Shown: one piece after another, positions 43,285 to 52,882 of the stretch
How positions within the stretch are numbered: the stretch's first letter is position 1
How the letters are laid out: the number at the start of each line of letters is the position of its first letter
NCBI RefSeq assembly: GCF_030696665.1
Contig: NZ_JAUYRV010000043.1
Span: 1-55,279, forward strand
Origin: Novosphingobium sp.
GTDB taxonomy: Bacteria > Pseudomonadota > Alphaproteobacteria > Sphingomonadales > Sphingomonadaceae
Length of the DNA: 55,279 nucleotides
Direction: 5' to 3'
Made by a program: the position numbers and the translations under genes
Notes under the pieces: generated by a model
The model's database searches: none
The model's input: only the letters and a program-made list of their open reading frames with translations
Told to the model about the DNA's origin: nothing

Positions 43285-43800
43285 TCAGCTGAGCAAGGTA
43301 CGGCTCGCTTCAAGCACCCGTTCCTGATGCGTCAACAACATCCCGTAGGTTTTGCCTACCGCCGTATGAATGATGACAGGGCGCAGATCGACCTGGATCT
43401 CGCCCTGTCTGCCCGATGCAGCTTCGCAGTAGAGACCTTTCAGACCTTCAGCTGCCAGGAAGACCGCCTGTTCATGATACGCTGCTGCGCTTTGCAGCAT
43501 TGAGACCGCAATCGTTGCGCGCGTATGATCGATTCCCAACTGCTCAAACAACCGTGCACGGAGGTTATCGCTCAGGTGCGCCCCTTGCCGGAGGATCTTA
43601 TGCAGTTTTGTCCGCAGCATACCGAGCCGGTCTGCCATATGCGCGAGCGGAACGGCCTGACGTGCAAGCTCACAATTGATCAGGCGCTTATACCGGGTCT
43701 GCTCGTCATCGATCCGGATTTCTGATGCGCACGGGTTGGCATTGCGCGCGACGATGAGCGGATTGAAAACCGTCTCTGGTGAAATAGCCCCATGCAGCAT
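43285..43800 (-). CDS. HTH-containing hypothetical protein upstream of the tra operon
   Basis: This 171-residue protein has a putative lambda-type helix-turn-helix (residues about 45-80: AVPLAHMADRLGMLRTKLHK, then ILRQGAHLSDNLRARLFEQL). The rest is mainly helical. ATG 43800 has AAGGGGA 10 nt upstream. It is divergent from the tra genes, a common spot for a plasmid-transfer regulator. Family unknown; regulation of transfer is inference. Confidence 0.65.
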   Translation of the reverse strand: MLHGAISPETVFNPLIVARNANPCASEIRIDDEQTRYKRLINCELARQAVPLAHMADRLGMLRTKLHKILRQGAHLSDNLRARLFEQLGIDHTRATIAVSMLQSAAAYHEQAVFLAAEGLKGLYCEAASGRQGEIQVDLRPVIIHTAVGKTYGMLLTHQERVLEASRTLLS

Positions 43801-44179
43801 CGAAGCGTTCCCCTTTTGCTGCATGCGAGCATGCCCGGCCTTGGCCCGTCAACATTATAATCGGCCTATCCACTTGAATTGATGCCGAAGTCTAACCTGT
43901 AAAGCGCCAAGGCAGTTCACCACGAAACGCTGTAGAGATGCTCCGATTCGAAGTATCGAAGCGCCGTAATCGGGGCAACGGAACCCCCAAAGCGGGAAAG
44001 CAAAATCCGCGAGGCGGAAGCTTCATTCCGTACAGATTTACATGGTGGTTATCACGCGCCCATTTTTGAGGAATTCTTCGGGCACCCGGCTGCAGCTCGG
44101 TTGCCCCACACCGCGCAAGACCGCTCCTTGAATTGGCCCGCGATTGACGCGGCAGCTTTGACGAATGGAGCCAAAACCA
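43801..44179. other. Leader region of the conjugation operon
   Basis: No gene is supported. It must hold the tra promoter, but I see no convincing -35/-10 pair. Several frames here are incompatible with each other and show no family signal. Confidence 0.45.
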
Positions 44180-44494
44180 ATGACAAGCAGTTGGAAAGGA
44201 AAGAGCACAGTCCTCCTCCAGAGCATGGCAGTCCTTGCCATTGCCGCAGGGCTGGGAAGCGAGATGGCGATGGCTGGTAACGACCAGACTTTCAACACAG
44301 CGCTCCTCAAGTTCACTGGGTTCCTGCAAGGGTCGGGCGGCAAGATCATTACGGTACTCAGCTTGGCCGGTGGTGTCGTTGGCCTGGCAGCAGGGCGGTT
44401 CAGTCTGGCCCAGATCGCCATTCCGGTCGGCGTTGGTGTCGGTGTTGGCACCGGGGTTCCGATCGTCACTGCTGCGATCACCGCAACCATCTGA
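44180..44494 (+). CDS. traA: Type-F conjugative pilin, TraA
   Basis: This 104-residue prepilin has a long leader (MTSSWKGKSTVLLQSMAVLA to MAMA) and a short mature part with two hydrophobic helices separated by a small loop (ALLKFTGFLQGSGGKI, IPVGVGVGVGTGVPIVTAAI). It is typical of F-pilin in size and layout. GGAG lies 10 nt before ATG 44180; ATG 44165 is possible. First gene of the transfer operon. Confidence 0.8.
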   Translation: MTSSWKGKSTVLLQSMAVLAIAAGLGSEMAMAGNDQTFNTALLKFTGFLQGSGGKIITVLSLAGGVVGLAAGRFSLAQIAIPVGVGVGVGTGVPIVTAAITATI

Positions 44495-44568
44495 ATTTGC
44501 ATCGGCTGCTTCAGGAAGATCCCCCTGAGGGATTGGAAAAGCAGCAGCCCGAGGGTGGCGACGTGACC

Positions 44569-44853
44569 ATGCAAAGATACACCGTGCCTCAGCACCTCGA
44601 CGATCCGGAACTCATCGGCTTTTGGACTCTCGACGAGTTCCTGGGCCTCCTCGTTCCGTTCGCCTGGGGGATCTTGTCTCAACATATTCTGATCGGGCTC
44701 ATGATGAGCGTGCTGGCCTGGTGGGGATTGCGCAAGTTGAAGGCGGGAAGGGCGGTATGCTGGATTGTTCACACGGCCTACTGGCATCTGCCGGGCGCCT
44801 TCACCGGCCTTAAGGCAACGCCACCCTCGCATCTACGCATCATGGCAGGATGA
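44569..44853 (+). CDS. traL: Type-F conjugation protein TraL
   Basis: This 94-residue inner-membrane protein has the TraL start YTVPQHLDDPELIGFWTLDE, followed by two membrane helices (LLVPFAWGILSQHILIGL). It is needed for pilus assembly at the inner membrane. ATG 44569 is preferred because family members begin close to this motif. It lies between traA and traE, the standard order. Confidence 0.88.
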   Translation: MQRYTVPQHLDDPELIGFWTLDEFLGLLVPFAWGILSQHILIGLMMSVLAWWGLRKLKAGRAVCWIVHTAYWHLPGAFTGLKATPPSHLRIMAG

Positions 44854-44863
44854 GGCAGCGACC

Positions 44864-45436
44864 ATGGATCTCGCGATCACCCACCAGCAGTCGCAACGTC
44901 TGCTCAAGCAGCGCAATCTCCTTGCCGCGAGCTCGCTCGGCCTATTTGCAGCTTCGCTGTTCCTCGCCTTTGCAGCTGCCGGACAGAGCCGCGAGATTGT
45001 CCTCCAGCCTGTCCTGCCACGACCGCTGACGATCACCTCCGGCAAGGTCAACCGCGATTACCTCGAACTGGTGACCCGCGACGCTGCCTTGCTCATGCTC
45101 AATCGCTCTCCGTCCAATCTCACGTACTGGATGGACGCCGTGCTGGCGCTGGCCGACCCCAAGGCCCATGGGCGGATGAAAGCGGAACTGCTCAAGGTCG
45201 TCGCCGACCAGAGCGGCACGAGCGTGTCGCAGTATTTCACGATGGAGCGGCTTACCGTCGATCCTGCCGCGCTCACCAGCGAGGTCAATGGCACCTTGCA
45301 CACCGTGGTCGGTTCCAAGGAAGTCAGCGCGGAGGCACGGACGTTCCGGTTCGTCTGGAGCTACAGCGGCGTTTCGCTGCGCCTGGTTGCTTTCGGGCAA
45401 GTGCAACCTGCCCAGCAGCACGGTGAGGAAGCATGA
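44864..45436 (+). CDS. traE: Type-F conjugation protein TraE (VirB5/VirB8-like channel component)
   Basis: This 190-residue protein has one N-terminal membrane helix (LLAASSLGLFAASLFLAFAA) and a periplasmic domain with the family segments DYLELVTRDAALLMLNRSPS and RTFRFVWSYSGVSLRLVAFG. Part of the inner-membrane/periplasm core of the channel. It overlaps traK by ATGA. Confidence 0.9.
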   Translation: MDLAITHQQSQRLLKQRNLLAASSLGLFAASLFLAFAAAGQSREIVLQPVLPRPLTITSGKVNRDYLELVTRDAALLMLNRSPSNLTYWMDAVLALADPKAHGRMKAELLKVVADQSGTSVSQYFTMERLTVDPAALTSEVNGTLHTVVGSKEVSAEARTFRFVWSYSGVSLRLVAFGQVQPAQQHGEEA

Positions 45437-46230
45437 TGCGCACGCCTGCCAAATTCACCCTGGCGCCCAAAGACTGGATGCAAATGTCCCAGTCCGGGCC
45501 GGCAATTCGTGCGCGGTGTCTCGCCGTGCTGTCCATCGGCACGTGCATGATGGCAAGCCCGGCCTGTGCCGACCAGACTGTGCTCGCCGCAGACAATGGC
45601 ACGGTTGGCTGTGTAGCCTCGGCCAAAGACCTCACGCGGATCAGCCTCGAGAGCGACCAGTTTGCTTCTGTCTCAAAGATCTCGACAGGCAATGCCGACG
45701 AGGATGTCAAAATAGTCAACGAGCCCAATCGCGGCGACATCTACCTCTCCGTCCCCGACGGCTATCAGAAATCCAGGCTTTCGTTCTTTGGAACGACCCG
45801 CAAGGGCTTTGTCTACAAGTTCGTCTGCGAAGTGAGGGGCGAAGAGGCCGAGCAGATCTTCGTCGCCAATAACGCGATCCAGGCGGAAGTAGCGCGGCAG
45901 ACCCTGCGGCCCTTATCCCCGGACGAGACGGCGATCCGGCTTATCCGGGCAATGTACCGCGGCGAGGCGATAGAAAGCTTCGAACAGGTGGCGGCTGTGC
46001 TCGCGCCAGTGCGGATCGGCAAGCTCGAAGTCCAGCAGATTGGGCAATACCACGGAAAGGACCTGCGCGGTCTGGTCCTGCGCGTGCGCAACACATCGCG
46101 CGAACCTATCACGCTTGACGAGCAGGTCCTGTCAGCGCGCGGCGCGGTCGCTTTCATGGCTCCGGTGACCGAACTCGCGCCGAACACGAGTTCGGCTGTG
46201 TACCTCATCCAGAAAGCGGGCGCGCGATGA
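45433..46230 (+). CDS. traK: Type-F conjugation protein TraK (secretin-like)
   Basis: This 265-residue exported protein has a signal region ending near SPACA, and the TraK/VirB9-like beta-rich segments DGYQKSRLSFFGTTRKGFVY, FVCEVRGEEAEQIFV and LRGLVLRVRNTSREPITLDE. It forms the outer-membrane ring with TraB and TraV. The true start may be the first ATG or the internal MQMSQ; the long N-terminus before the signal helix is unusual. It overlaps traE and traB by four bases each. Confidence 0.88.
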   Translation: MMRTPAKFTLAPKDWMQMSQSGPAIRARCLAVLSIGTCMMASPACADQTVLAADNGTVGCVASAKDLTRISLESDQFASVSKISTGNADEDVKIVNEPNRGDIYLSVPDGYQKSRLSFFGTTRKGFVYKFVCEVRGEEAEQIFVANNAIQAEVARQTLRPLSPDETAIRLIRAMYRGEAIESFEQVAAVLAPVRIGKLEVQQIGQYHGKDLRGLVLRVRNTSREPITLDEQVLSARGAVAFMAPVTELAPNTSSAVYLIQKAGAR

Positions 46231-47588
46231 TGAAGCTCACCGACCTTTTCCGAAAGAAGCAGCACGCCCTCGATGGCCCTGCAGCTGTTGATAGGCCGCA
46301 AGGCGATGTTCCGCCGCTCGGCGATGCCATCGCGATTAACGAGGCAGAGCGGCGCAAGCAAGCACTGCGCTTTGCAGGTGTCGGTCTGTTCGCGCTGGTG
46401 GCAGGATCGCTGTACATATTTTCGGGCGAGGACCCCTCGAGCAGTGCGTCACCACATGCGCTCGCCTCTGGCGTCTCGGTTGACGAGATGGTCAACAGCA
46501 ACATGGCCGAGAAGGAGTGGCGGGCGCAATCCGAGGCGCAGATTGCAGGGATTGAGACCGAACTGCGGACACTTGGTGCCCGCGCCGAGCGCGCAGATCA
46601 GCTCGAACAGCAGCTTGCGGGCAGCGCAGGGGAAACCAGTGGTGCAGGCGTCTCAACCGATACGCAGCGGATCCTGTCTGCCTACCAGGCCGAGAACGAC
46701 CAGCTGCGTGCCGCGCTAAACGCCGCGCGGCAGTCGCCGATAGCTGCGTCCGCATCTCCGACAGGCCTATACGGCCCGGGCGCTCCATCGCTTGCCCAGG
46801 GTGGCTCGACGCCAGCGGGCGAGGCAGCCGTAGCGGCCGCCGGGTTCGGGTCGCAGCGCAAAAGCGAGGTCAGTCTGGTCTCGTTCGGAGAGGGGTCTGC
46901 TGGAACCGGATCTCCGGTACCGAAGAGCAACACCGTCTACACCGACAGTGCGAACTATCTGCCGCCCAATTCGATCGCGGTGGCGCGGGTCATTGTCGGC
47001 GTCGATGCCAATGCCGGCGTGCGTAGCGAAACCGATCCCCTGCCCGTCGTTCTGCGTATCACCGGCCCGGCGCGCTCGGTCTACGACCGGGGACATCTGC
47101 TCAAGACCGAGATCAGCGGCTGCCTTGTCAACGGAGCTGCACGCGGCGATCTCTCTTCGGAAAAGGTTTACGTCAAGCTCCAGCGCATGACATGCCCGCA
47201 GAAAGGCGGTCGCTACGCGGTGTCGGACGTCAAGGGTTTCATCGCGTTCGGCGGCAAGACCGGCGTGCGCGGCCGTGTGGTGAGCCGCGAGGGCGCGCTT
47301 GTCGGCCAGGCTTTCCTTGCCGGGCTGGCTGGCGGCTTTGGCCGAGGCTTTGCCGCCAACAGCACGTCGTTGCTCACCGGCAGCACGGTCAACGTCAATG
47401 GCGAGCGTCAGAAGCTGGGAACGGGAGATATCCTCCAGGGCGGCGTTGGCGAGGGCGTCGCGACCTCGGGCGACATGGTCTCGAAATACCTCATCGAGCG
47501 CGCCGAGCAGTACCAGCCCGTGATCGAAATGCCGACCGGCATCGATGTCGAAATCGTATTTCTCGAAGGCGTTTTCATCCAGGGCTGA
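46227..47588 (+). CDS. traB: Type-F conjugation protein TraB (VirB10-like)
   Basis: This 453-residue protein has a short cytoplasmic part, one membrane helix (LRFAGVGLFALVAGSLYIF), a coiled-coil and Pro/Gly/Ala-rich linker, and a C-terminal VirB10-type domain. That domain has LPPNSIAVARVIVGVDANAG, VYDRGHLLKTEISGCLVNGA, GRGFAANSTSLL and a YQPVIEMPTGIDVEIVF tail. It bridges inner and outer membranes. The stop lies 13 bp before the GTG of the dsbC-type gene. Confidence 0.92.
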   Translation: MMKLTDLFRKKQHALDGPAAVDRPQGDVPPLGDAIAINEAERRKQALRFAGVGLFALVAGSLYIFSGEDPSSSASPHALASGVSVDEMVNSNMAEKEWRAQSEAQIAGIETELRTLGARAERADQLEQQLAGSAGETSGAGVSTDTQRILSAYQAENDQLRAALNAARQSPIAASASPTGLYGPGAPSLAQGGSTPAGEAAVAAAGFGSQRKSEVSLVSFGEGSAGTGSPVPKSNTVYTDSANYLPPNSIAVARVIVGVDANAGVRSETDPLPVVLRITGPARSVYDRGHLLKTEISGCLVNGAARGDLSSEKVYVKLQRMTCPQKGGRYAVSDVKGFIAFGGKTGVRGRVVSREGALVGQAFLAGLAGGFGRGFAANSTSLLTGSTVNVNGERQKLGTGDILQGGVGEGVATSGDMVSKYLIERAEQYQPVIEMPTGIDVEIVFLEGVFIQG

Positions 47589-47601
47589 GGAGACCGCAGC
47601 T

Positions 47602-48507
47602 GTGTACTCTATCCGCAACACCAAGATTGCACTTGGCCAACTCGCTGTGCCAACAGGCAAGATCCTGCTGCCGCTCGCAGCGATCCTTGTCGGAAGCGGC
47701 ACTTCGCTGGTTTGGGCCGAGGCCGGTTCGCCAGGCGCGCAACAATCTGCAGAAATCGAGAAGACCGTCGCGCGCATTCTCGCACAAACGCTGCCGCGCA
47801 CACCCGTCACCAAGATCAACTGCACGCTCGTCGACGGGCTGTGCGAGGTCACCGCGGGATCGCAGCTGTTCTACGTCGACCGCTCTGGCCGTTATCTCCT
47901 GGTCGGGAGGGTCTACGACATGAAGACGCGCCGAGACCTGACCGCAGCGCGGCTCCTGGAAGTGAACCCGGATCTCCTTCTCGGGGCCGCAGCCGCCAGG
48001 GCCAGTGAGCGTGAAAGTGGCTCTGCACCAAATGAAACGCTTCCCGAACGCGGCGCGTCCACCCCGGCCGCGAACGGGGCCCCCCGGACAATGTCCCTTG
48101 CCGGACTGCCCGCCGCTGGCGGCATTGTCTGGGGCAACCCTGCAGGCCTGACCGTCACGGTCTTCAGTGATTTTCGCTGCGGGTACTGTCGCGCCCTGTC
48201 GCAAACGCTCGAAGCGATGAACGTTCGGGTCATAGAGCGACCGATCTCGATTCTCGGGAGCCGCGCGCTCGCCAACCAGGTGTTTTGCGCGCGCGACCGT
48301 GCTCGCGCAGTCAAGGCTGCCTATGCAGGCTTGGCGATCGAGCGATCCACGCCGTGCGATACCTCGGCGCTCGATGCCAACGAGCACTTTGCGCGCGAAC
48401 AGGGCATTGCCGGAACCCCGGTCATTGTCCGCAGCGACGGTGCGGTGATCGAGGGCTACCGTCCGCGCGCATTTCTCGAGACCTGGATCAAGGGAGGCCA
48501 ATCGTGA
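47602..48507 (+). CDS. DsbC-type thiol-disulfide interchange protein of the conjugation system
   Basis: This 301-residue periplasmic protein has an N-terminal helix (GKILLPLAAILVGSGTSLVW), a DsbC-like dimerisation region and a thioredoxin fold. The active site is C193-G-Y-C196 (DFRCGYCRAL) and the cis-Pro is in GIAGTPVI. It would help fold the disulfide-rich TraU and other Tra proteins. GTG 47602 is chosen because AGGAG lies 9 nt upstream; the frame running further back overlaps traB. It overlaps traV by GTGA. Confidence 0.88.
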   Translation: MYSIRNTKIALGQLAVPTGKILLPLAAILVGSGTSLVWAEAGSPGAQQSAEIEKTVARILAQTLPRTPVTKINCTLVDGLCEVTAGSQLFYVDRSGRYLLVGRVYDMKTRRDLTAARLLEVNPDLLLGAAAARASERESGSAPNETLPERGASTPAANGAPRTMSLAGLPAAGGIVWGNPAGLTVTVFSDFRCGYCRALSQTLEAMNVRVIERPISILGSRALANQVFCARDRARAVKAAYAGLAIERSTPCDTSALDANEHFAREQGIAGTPVIVRSDGAVIEGYRPRAFLETWIKGGQS

Positions 48508-49364
48508 GCCTGCCGCGGCGTGCTATTGGCAAAATCAGTGGCCGTGCCCGTGCCGTGCTTGCCCTCCTGTCCAGCGCGGCATTGTCGTCCTGCGGCGTAC
48601 TGCTTGGCGACAACGTCAAGGGGAGCTTCGTGTGCAGTGCGCCCGGAGGGACTTGCGCCCCATCCACGCTGATCGACGACCAGGCACTGGCCTTGATCGA
48701 AAGCGCCCAGCCTCAAAGTCCAGTGTCACATCGCCTGGTCGTCCGGCGTGAAGTCAAGGCAAACGCAGTCGGGAGCCGGGCCGAACGTGGGAAACCGGGT
48801 GATAACCGTGCCGCCAAATTCGCCCGAGTCAGCGATACTTTGGCCCACCGCGATGCTCGGACGTTGCGACTGGTATTCCCGGCCTTCATCGATGATGCAG
48901 GCAACCTGCATGAAGCCCGCGTGGTCCACACTGTCGTCGATCAAGGTGGCTGGATCGAGCTGACGAACGGTTCGCTGGCGCCCCCGGTTGGATATGACGC
49001 CGGTGATGGAGAGGCTTTACCCGTCCCTCAGGCACCTCACCTTCCCGAAACGTCCATATCAGACAAAACGATCGGCGCGTCCTCACAAGAGCAGCCAGCA
49101 ACATCAGCAAGCCCCCAATCTCCAACGCAGAGCAGCCCTCTCACAATCGACGCCATCCGCGCCCAGGTCGCAGAGCGCCTCGCAGGTACGCCAAGGCGCA
49201 CTCAGCACACTGCGCCGGCACCCGCAGATGGATCGCTCCAACCGATTTCACCGCATTCACCTCCTGAAGACAGGACAGAACGCGCTGCGCCAGTTTCCGC
49301 GGCGCCCAAACTGCCGGTGACCGCAACTACGCCTTCCGCCTTTTCCGGTCCGGCCGGGGAGTGA
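48504..49364 (+). CDS. traV: Type-F conjugation lipoprotein TraV
   Basis: This 286-residue lipoprotein has lipobox LSSC with the lipidated Cys at residue 30. The VKGSFVCSAPGGTCAP segment follows, whose paired Cys are typical of TraV. The C-terminal third is a Pro/Ser/Thr/Ala linker. It anchors the TraK-TraB core in the outer membrane. GTG 48504 overlaps the dsbC-type stop. It is longer than F TraV (about 170), mainly through the linker. Confidence 0.85.
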   Translation: MSLPRRAIGKISGRARAVLALLSSAALSSCGVLLGDNVKGSFVCSAPGGTCAPSTLIDDQALALIESAQPQSPVSHRLVVRREVKANAVGSRAERGKPGDNRAAKFARVSDTLAHRDARTLRLVFPAFIDDAGNLHEARVVHTVVDQGGWIELTNGSLAPPVGYDAGDGEALPVPQAPHLPETSISDKTIGASSQEQPATSASPQSPTQSSPLTIDAIRAQVAERLAGTPRRTQHTAPAPADGSLQPISPHSPPEDRTERAAPVSAAPKLPVTATTPSAFSGPAGE

Positions 49365-49369
49365 GCGCA

Positions 49370-51946
49370 ATGTCCACCAGCATCTGGAACCGTTTTCTCG
49401 ATGTCGTTTTCGGCGACGCGGCCCGGACTGACAAGGCACCGCCACAAGCGGGTGTGCCGATGCTTTCAGACTGGCTCCCCTATCGCAGTTATGACCCCGA
49501 GACCCGGCTGTTTATCAATACGGCGAGCATGGGCTTCATTCTCGAGCTTGCGCCTATGGTTGGCGCTGACGAGCGCACCGGCGACATTCTTACGCAGTTC
49601 CTGTCCGATGGCGTGCCGGCAGGCTGCGAAGTGCAGATCATCCATTGGCAAAGTCCTGCGGCAGGCGTGCGCATTGCCGACTGGGTCATGCCAAGGGTGC
49701 TCGCCAAAGGTGTCTATGGCCGCGCTGCACAGCACCGGGCGCGTTACCTGCGGCAGGCAGCATGGGCCTCGCTATCGCGCGATGCGCCCTTCTGCCTGCG
49801 CCAGCACCGCGTACTGGTCAGCATCGGAGCCTCACTGGGCTCGTCACTCACCGCGTCAGAACTTGCGGCGACCCGCGAAAGCCTTGGCGGAACTTTGCAG
49901 GCGCTGAGCGTCCCGTATCGCGAAATTGCGCCTGCGGAATTGATCGCCTTCCTGAGCGATCTGCTTGCTCCGGGCATCGACAATGCCGAAAACGCCGACC
50001 TCTATTCGCCGCTCGATCCGATCCACGAGCAATGCGTGCGGCGCGATCTCGTCAGCGAAGTGTCGCCTGATCGTATCGTGCTCAAAGTCCACCGCCACAG
50101 CTGCGCGATTGCGCCGTCCGGCGGCCCGATAATGCCATCGGCGATCGAACCGGACGCCTTCGACTGGCGCTTCTTCTCGGTTCGGCAGATGCCGCGGCAA
50201 TGGGCGCCGTGGGACGTCCAGAAGCTCATTGGTGACGTGCTCAACGACAAGCTGCGCTTTGCCTGCAACGTGCTTACGGTTCTGGGCTTCGTGCTGTCCG
50301 ACGAGGAAGCGACGGCATCGCGGGCAGGGTACAAAGTGCTGCGTACCACCAGCCTTGCCGAATCGCGCTCCGCTCGCTTTCTGCCACAGCTCGCGCAGCA
50401 GCGCGACGAATGGCAGCACGTCCAGGCCCAACTGCGCGAAGGGCGCAAACTCGTCCAAGCCTACTATGGCGTCGGCGCACTGTCCCCGCTCGGCAAGGGC
50501 GATGCCAACGAGCGCCTCGTCAAGTCGGTCTACAAGGCGGCAGGCTGGGACCTGGTCGAGGAGCGCTACCTGCAGGTCATGGGCCTCTTGGCCGCCATGC
50601 CGCTCACGCTTCCCAACGGCCTGTCAGGCGACCTCCGACGAATGAAGCGCCTGCGTACGATGCTGAGCAATACGGCAGCGGCAATCGCGCCGCTGCAGGG
50701 TGAGCACGCAGGAGGACCCATCCCGCACATGCTGCTTGTGGGACGGCGCGGGCAACCCTTCTTCTGGTCGCCGTTTCAGAACGCCGCCGGCAATCACAAT
50801 GTCGCGGTCTTCGGTAAGTCCGGCTCAGGCAAGTCGGTCTTTCTCCAGGATGTCTGCGCAGCGCTGGCAGGCGCTGGCGCCAAGGTCATCGTGATCGACG
50901 ACGGGCGCTCCTTCGAGCACATGGCCAGGGCCTTTGGTGGCACCTTCGTCGAGTTCCGCCTGTCGTCGGGCTTTTCGCTGAACCCCTTCGACATGATCGA
51001 CGCCGATGCGCTCGACAGCAAGGCCGATGGCGAGGACTACGAGGTCGAGTGCCTTGCCATGCTCAAGGCCATCGTCGGGCAGATGGCGCGCCAGCAGGAC
51101 CGCTTGTCCGATACAGACCGAGGTTTAATCGACTCAGCGGTCAGTAGGGTGTGGAGCGAGCACAAGCGCGAAGGCTCGATCGACGCCATCGCCACTGCAT
51201 TGCGCGCAATGCCCTCTCCCTACGCGGCGGATCTCGCGGATGCGATGTCGCCGTTCCTGTCGGGCGGCACTTACGGGCGGTTTTTTATCGGACCTTGTTC
51301 GATCGACCTTGCGGCGGACCTCACTGTCTTTGAGCTTTCCGACCTGTCATCCAAGCCCGAACTGCGCTCAGTTGCGCTAACGGCGCTGATGTTTCTGACC
51401 TTGCGCGTCATGCGCGATCTCGACCGATCGATTCCCAAGCTGACGATGATTGACGAGGCCTGGCAATTGCTTGGCGGCGGACAGATGGGCCAGGCGATCG
51501 AGACTTATGCGCGCACCTGCCGCAAATATGGCGGAGCACTGGTGACCGCAACACAGTCCTTGAACGACTTCTACAAGTCCGAGGGCTCGCTGGCAGCGCT
51601 CGAAAACAGCGATTGGTCGGTGGTGCTCCAGCAGAAAGACGAGACGGTCAATGACCTTGCTCGCCACCAGCGTTTCGAAATGGACCGGCACACCGAAGCG
51701 CTGATCCGGTCGCTCAAGCGCAATGGCACCGAGTATTCCGATGTTCTCATCAAGGGGCCCGAGACTCTGGTGGTTGGACGCCTCGTACTCGATCCCTATT
51801 CGGCAACGCTCTACTCCTCGAGCCCAAGAGTATTCTCAGCGATCGAGGCGCTGGTCGGGCAAGGCGTGCCGCTGGCCGATGCAATCGAGCGCATTGCTTT
51901 TGCGGATCTGGTCGAACCGTCACGGGCGGCGGAGGGGGCCGAATGA
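49370..51946 (+). CDS. traC: Type-F conjugation ATPase TraC (VirB4-like)
   Basis: This 858-residue cytoplasmic ATPase powers pilus assembly. The N-terminal TraC domain spans residues about 20-250. Walker A is GKSGSGKS at 482-489 and Walker B is LTMIDEAW with D695/E696. Also present are TYARTCRKYGGALVTATQSL and the C-terminal LVLDPYSATLYSS. ATG 49370 has GGAG 8 nt upstream; GTG 49361 is an alternative. It overlaps the next small gene by ATGA. Confidence 0.94.
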   Translation: MSTSIWNRFLDVVFGDAARTDKAPPQAGVPMLSDWLPYRSYDPETRLFINTASMGFILELAPMVGADERTGDILTQFLSDGVPAGCEVQIIHWQSPAAGVRIADWVMPRVLAKGVYGRAAQHRARYLRQAAWASLSRDAPFCLRQHRVLVSIGASLGSSLTASELAATRESLGGTLQALSVPYREIAPAELIAFLSDLLAPGIDNAENADLYSPLDPIHEQCVRRDLVSEVSPDRIVLKVHRHSCAIAPSGGPIMPSAIEPDAFDWRFFSVRQMPRQWAPWDVQKLIGDVLNDKLRFACNVLTVLGFVLSDEEATASRAGYKVLRTTSLAESRSARFLPQLAQQRDEWQHVQAQLREGRKLVQAYYGVGALSPLGKGDANERLVKSVYKAAGWDLVEERYLQVMGLLAAMPLTLPNGLSGDLRRMKRLRTMLSNTAAAIAPLQGEHAGGPIPHMLLVGRRGQPFFWSPFQNAAGNHNVAVFGKSGSGKSVFLQDVCAALAGAGAKVIVIDDGRSFEHMARAFGGTFVEFRLSSGFSLNPFDMIDADALDSKADGEDYEVECLAMLKAIVGQMARQQDRLSDTDRGLIDSAVSRVWSEHKREGSIDAIATALRAMPSPYAADLADAMSPFLSGGTYGRFFIGPCSIDLAADLTVFELSDLSSKPELRSVALTALMFLTLRVMRDLDRSIPKLTMIDEAWQLLGGGQMGQAIETYARTCRKYGGALVTATQSLNDFYKSEGSLAALENSDWSVVLQQKDETVNDLARHQRFEMDRHTEALIRSLKRNGTEYSDVLIKGPETLVVGRLVLDPYSATLYSSSPRVFSAIEALVGQGVPLADAIERIAFADLVEPSRAAEGAE

Positions 51947-52305
51947 CCCGCCAGATTCTCCGGTTGCGCCTCGTGCCATCTGCCGCGAAGGTCCAGAACG
52001 CTTGCCACACGGGCCTTTGCCTCGCCGGATGGTTGGTCGTGAACATCTGCTGCACCGGTGCCGTCTGGCTCACGCTATTCGTCGTACTTGGCCAGTTCAC
52101 CTTGACCGGGACCCTGCTGCACCTCGACAATTTTGCGAGCCGCTATCTTACAGCAGATGCCGCGCGCCAGGCGCATCTCCACCACCAGTTCTGGAGCGCG
52201 AGCACAGTCCTGTTTCTTGGTGTGGCAGTGCTGCGCGCTGGATCATTACCGCGGTGGCATTCGATCTGTGCGCAATCACCTTCTCACGAGACGCCCCATG
52301 GATGA
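51943..52305 (+). CDS. Small membrane protein between traC and trbI, unrecognised
   Basis: This 120-residue protein has two hydrophobic segments (LCLAGWLVVNICCTGAVWLT and FWSASTVLFLGVAVLRAG) around a short hydrophilic loop. It overlaps traC by four bases and trbI by eight, so it is translated as part of the operon. I do not recognise a named Tra family. The position suggests an inner-membrane accessory subunit. Confidence 0.7.
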   Translation: MTRQILRLRLVPSAAKVQNACHTGLCLAGWLVVNICCTGAVWLTLFVVLGQFTLTGTLLHLDNFASRYLTADAARQAHLHHQFWSASTVLFLGVAVLRAGSLPRWHSICAQSPSHETPHG

Positions 52306-52882
52306 CCGTCGCTCGCGCGTGGAGGTCAGCCCCGGACCACTGTTTGAAACAGACGCCCCGCCGCCACCTCCCAAGGCACGTGCCACGAGCCCAGGGGGGC
52401 ATTCGGTGGACTGGAAAATTGCCGGACTAATCGGGGCAACGGTCGCTGCCGGTCTGTGGGGTGCCTGGGTTACCCATGAAGTGCTCAGCGCCCCTGCGAT
52501 GCCCACAATGGTGCGGGTGCAATTGTCCTCGATCATCGGCGAATACGTGACAGCGCAGGCAAGATCGCAGACACCGCCTGACAGGGTGACCGCCGAGACG
52601 AAAGCGTTCATGGGCGCCGTACAGCGCAATCTCGAAGCGCGGGGTGCACGCGGGCAGGTCGTGCTGGTGGGCGAGGCCGTGCTGGCCGGTGACGTTCCCG
52701 ATGTGACGATGGCAGTGCGCCGGGAAGTCTATGCAAGGATCCCGGCGCCGGGCTCAAACACCACCACCAAGAGCAATGTCCTGGAGGCGATGCGCCGGGC
52801 CATGGCCCCAGGTGCCGTGGCAACTGGGGCCCGAAGCGTCGGCGGGGCCGAGGGCGAGGCTGGTCATGCCCGAAGCCGCTGA
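52298..52882 (+). CDS. trbI: Type-F conjugation protein TrbI
   Basis: This 194-residue inner-membrane protein has a Pro-rich cytoplasmic start, one helix (IAGLIGATVAAGLWGAWVTH) and a periplasmic part with VRVQLSSIIGEYVTAQARSQ, VVLVGEAVLAGDVPDVTMAV and RREVYARIP. This matches TrbI-type proteins that affect pilus retraction. It overlaps the peptidase gene by 17 bp. Confidence 0.85.
   Translation: MDDRRSRVEVSPGPLFETDAPPPPPKARATSPGGHSVDWKIAGLIGATVAAGLWGAWVTHEVLSAPAMPTMVRVQLSSIIGEYVTAQARSQTPPDRVTAETKAFMGAVQRNLEARGARGQVVLVGEAVLAGDVPDVTMAVRREVYARIPAPGSNTTTKSNVLEAMRRAMAPGAVATGARSVGGAEGEAGHARSR

Noticed and set aside
43801..44164. Origin of transfer (oriT) upstream of traA
   Set aside because: I found no convincing nick-site motif, inverted-repeat set or relaxase gene nearby, so it is not called.
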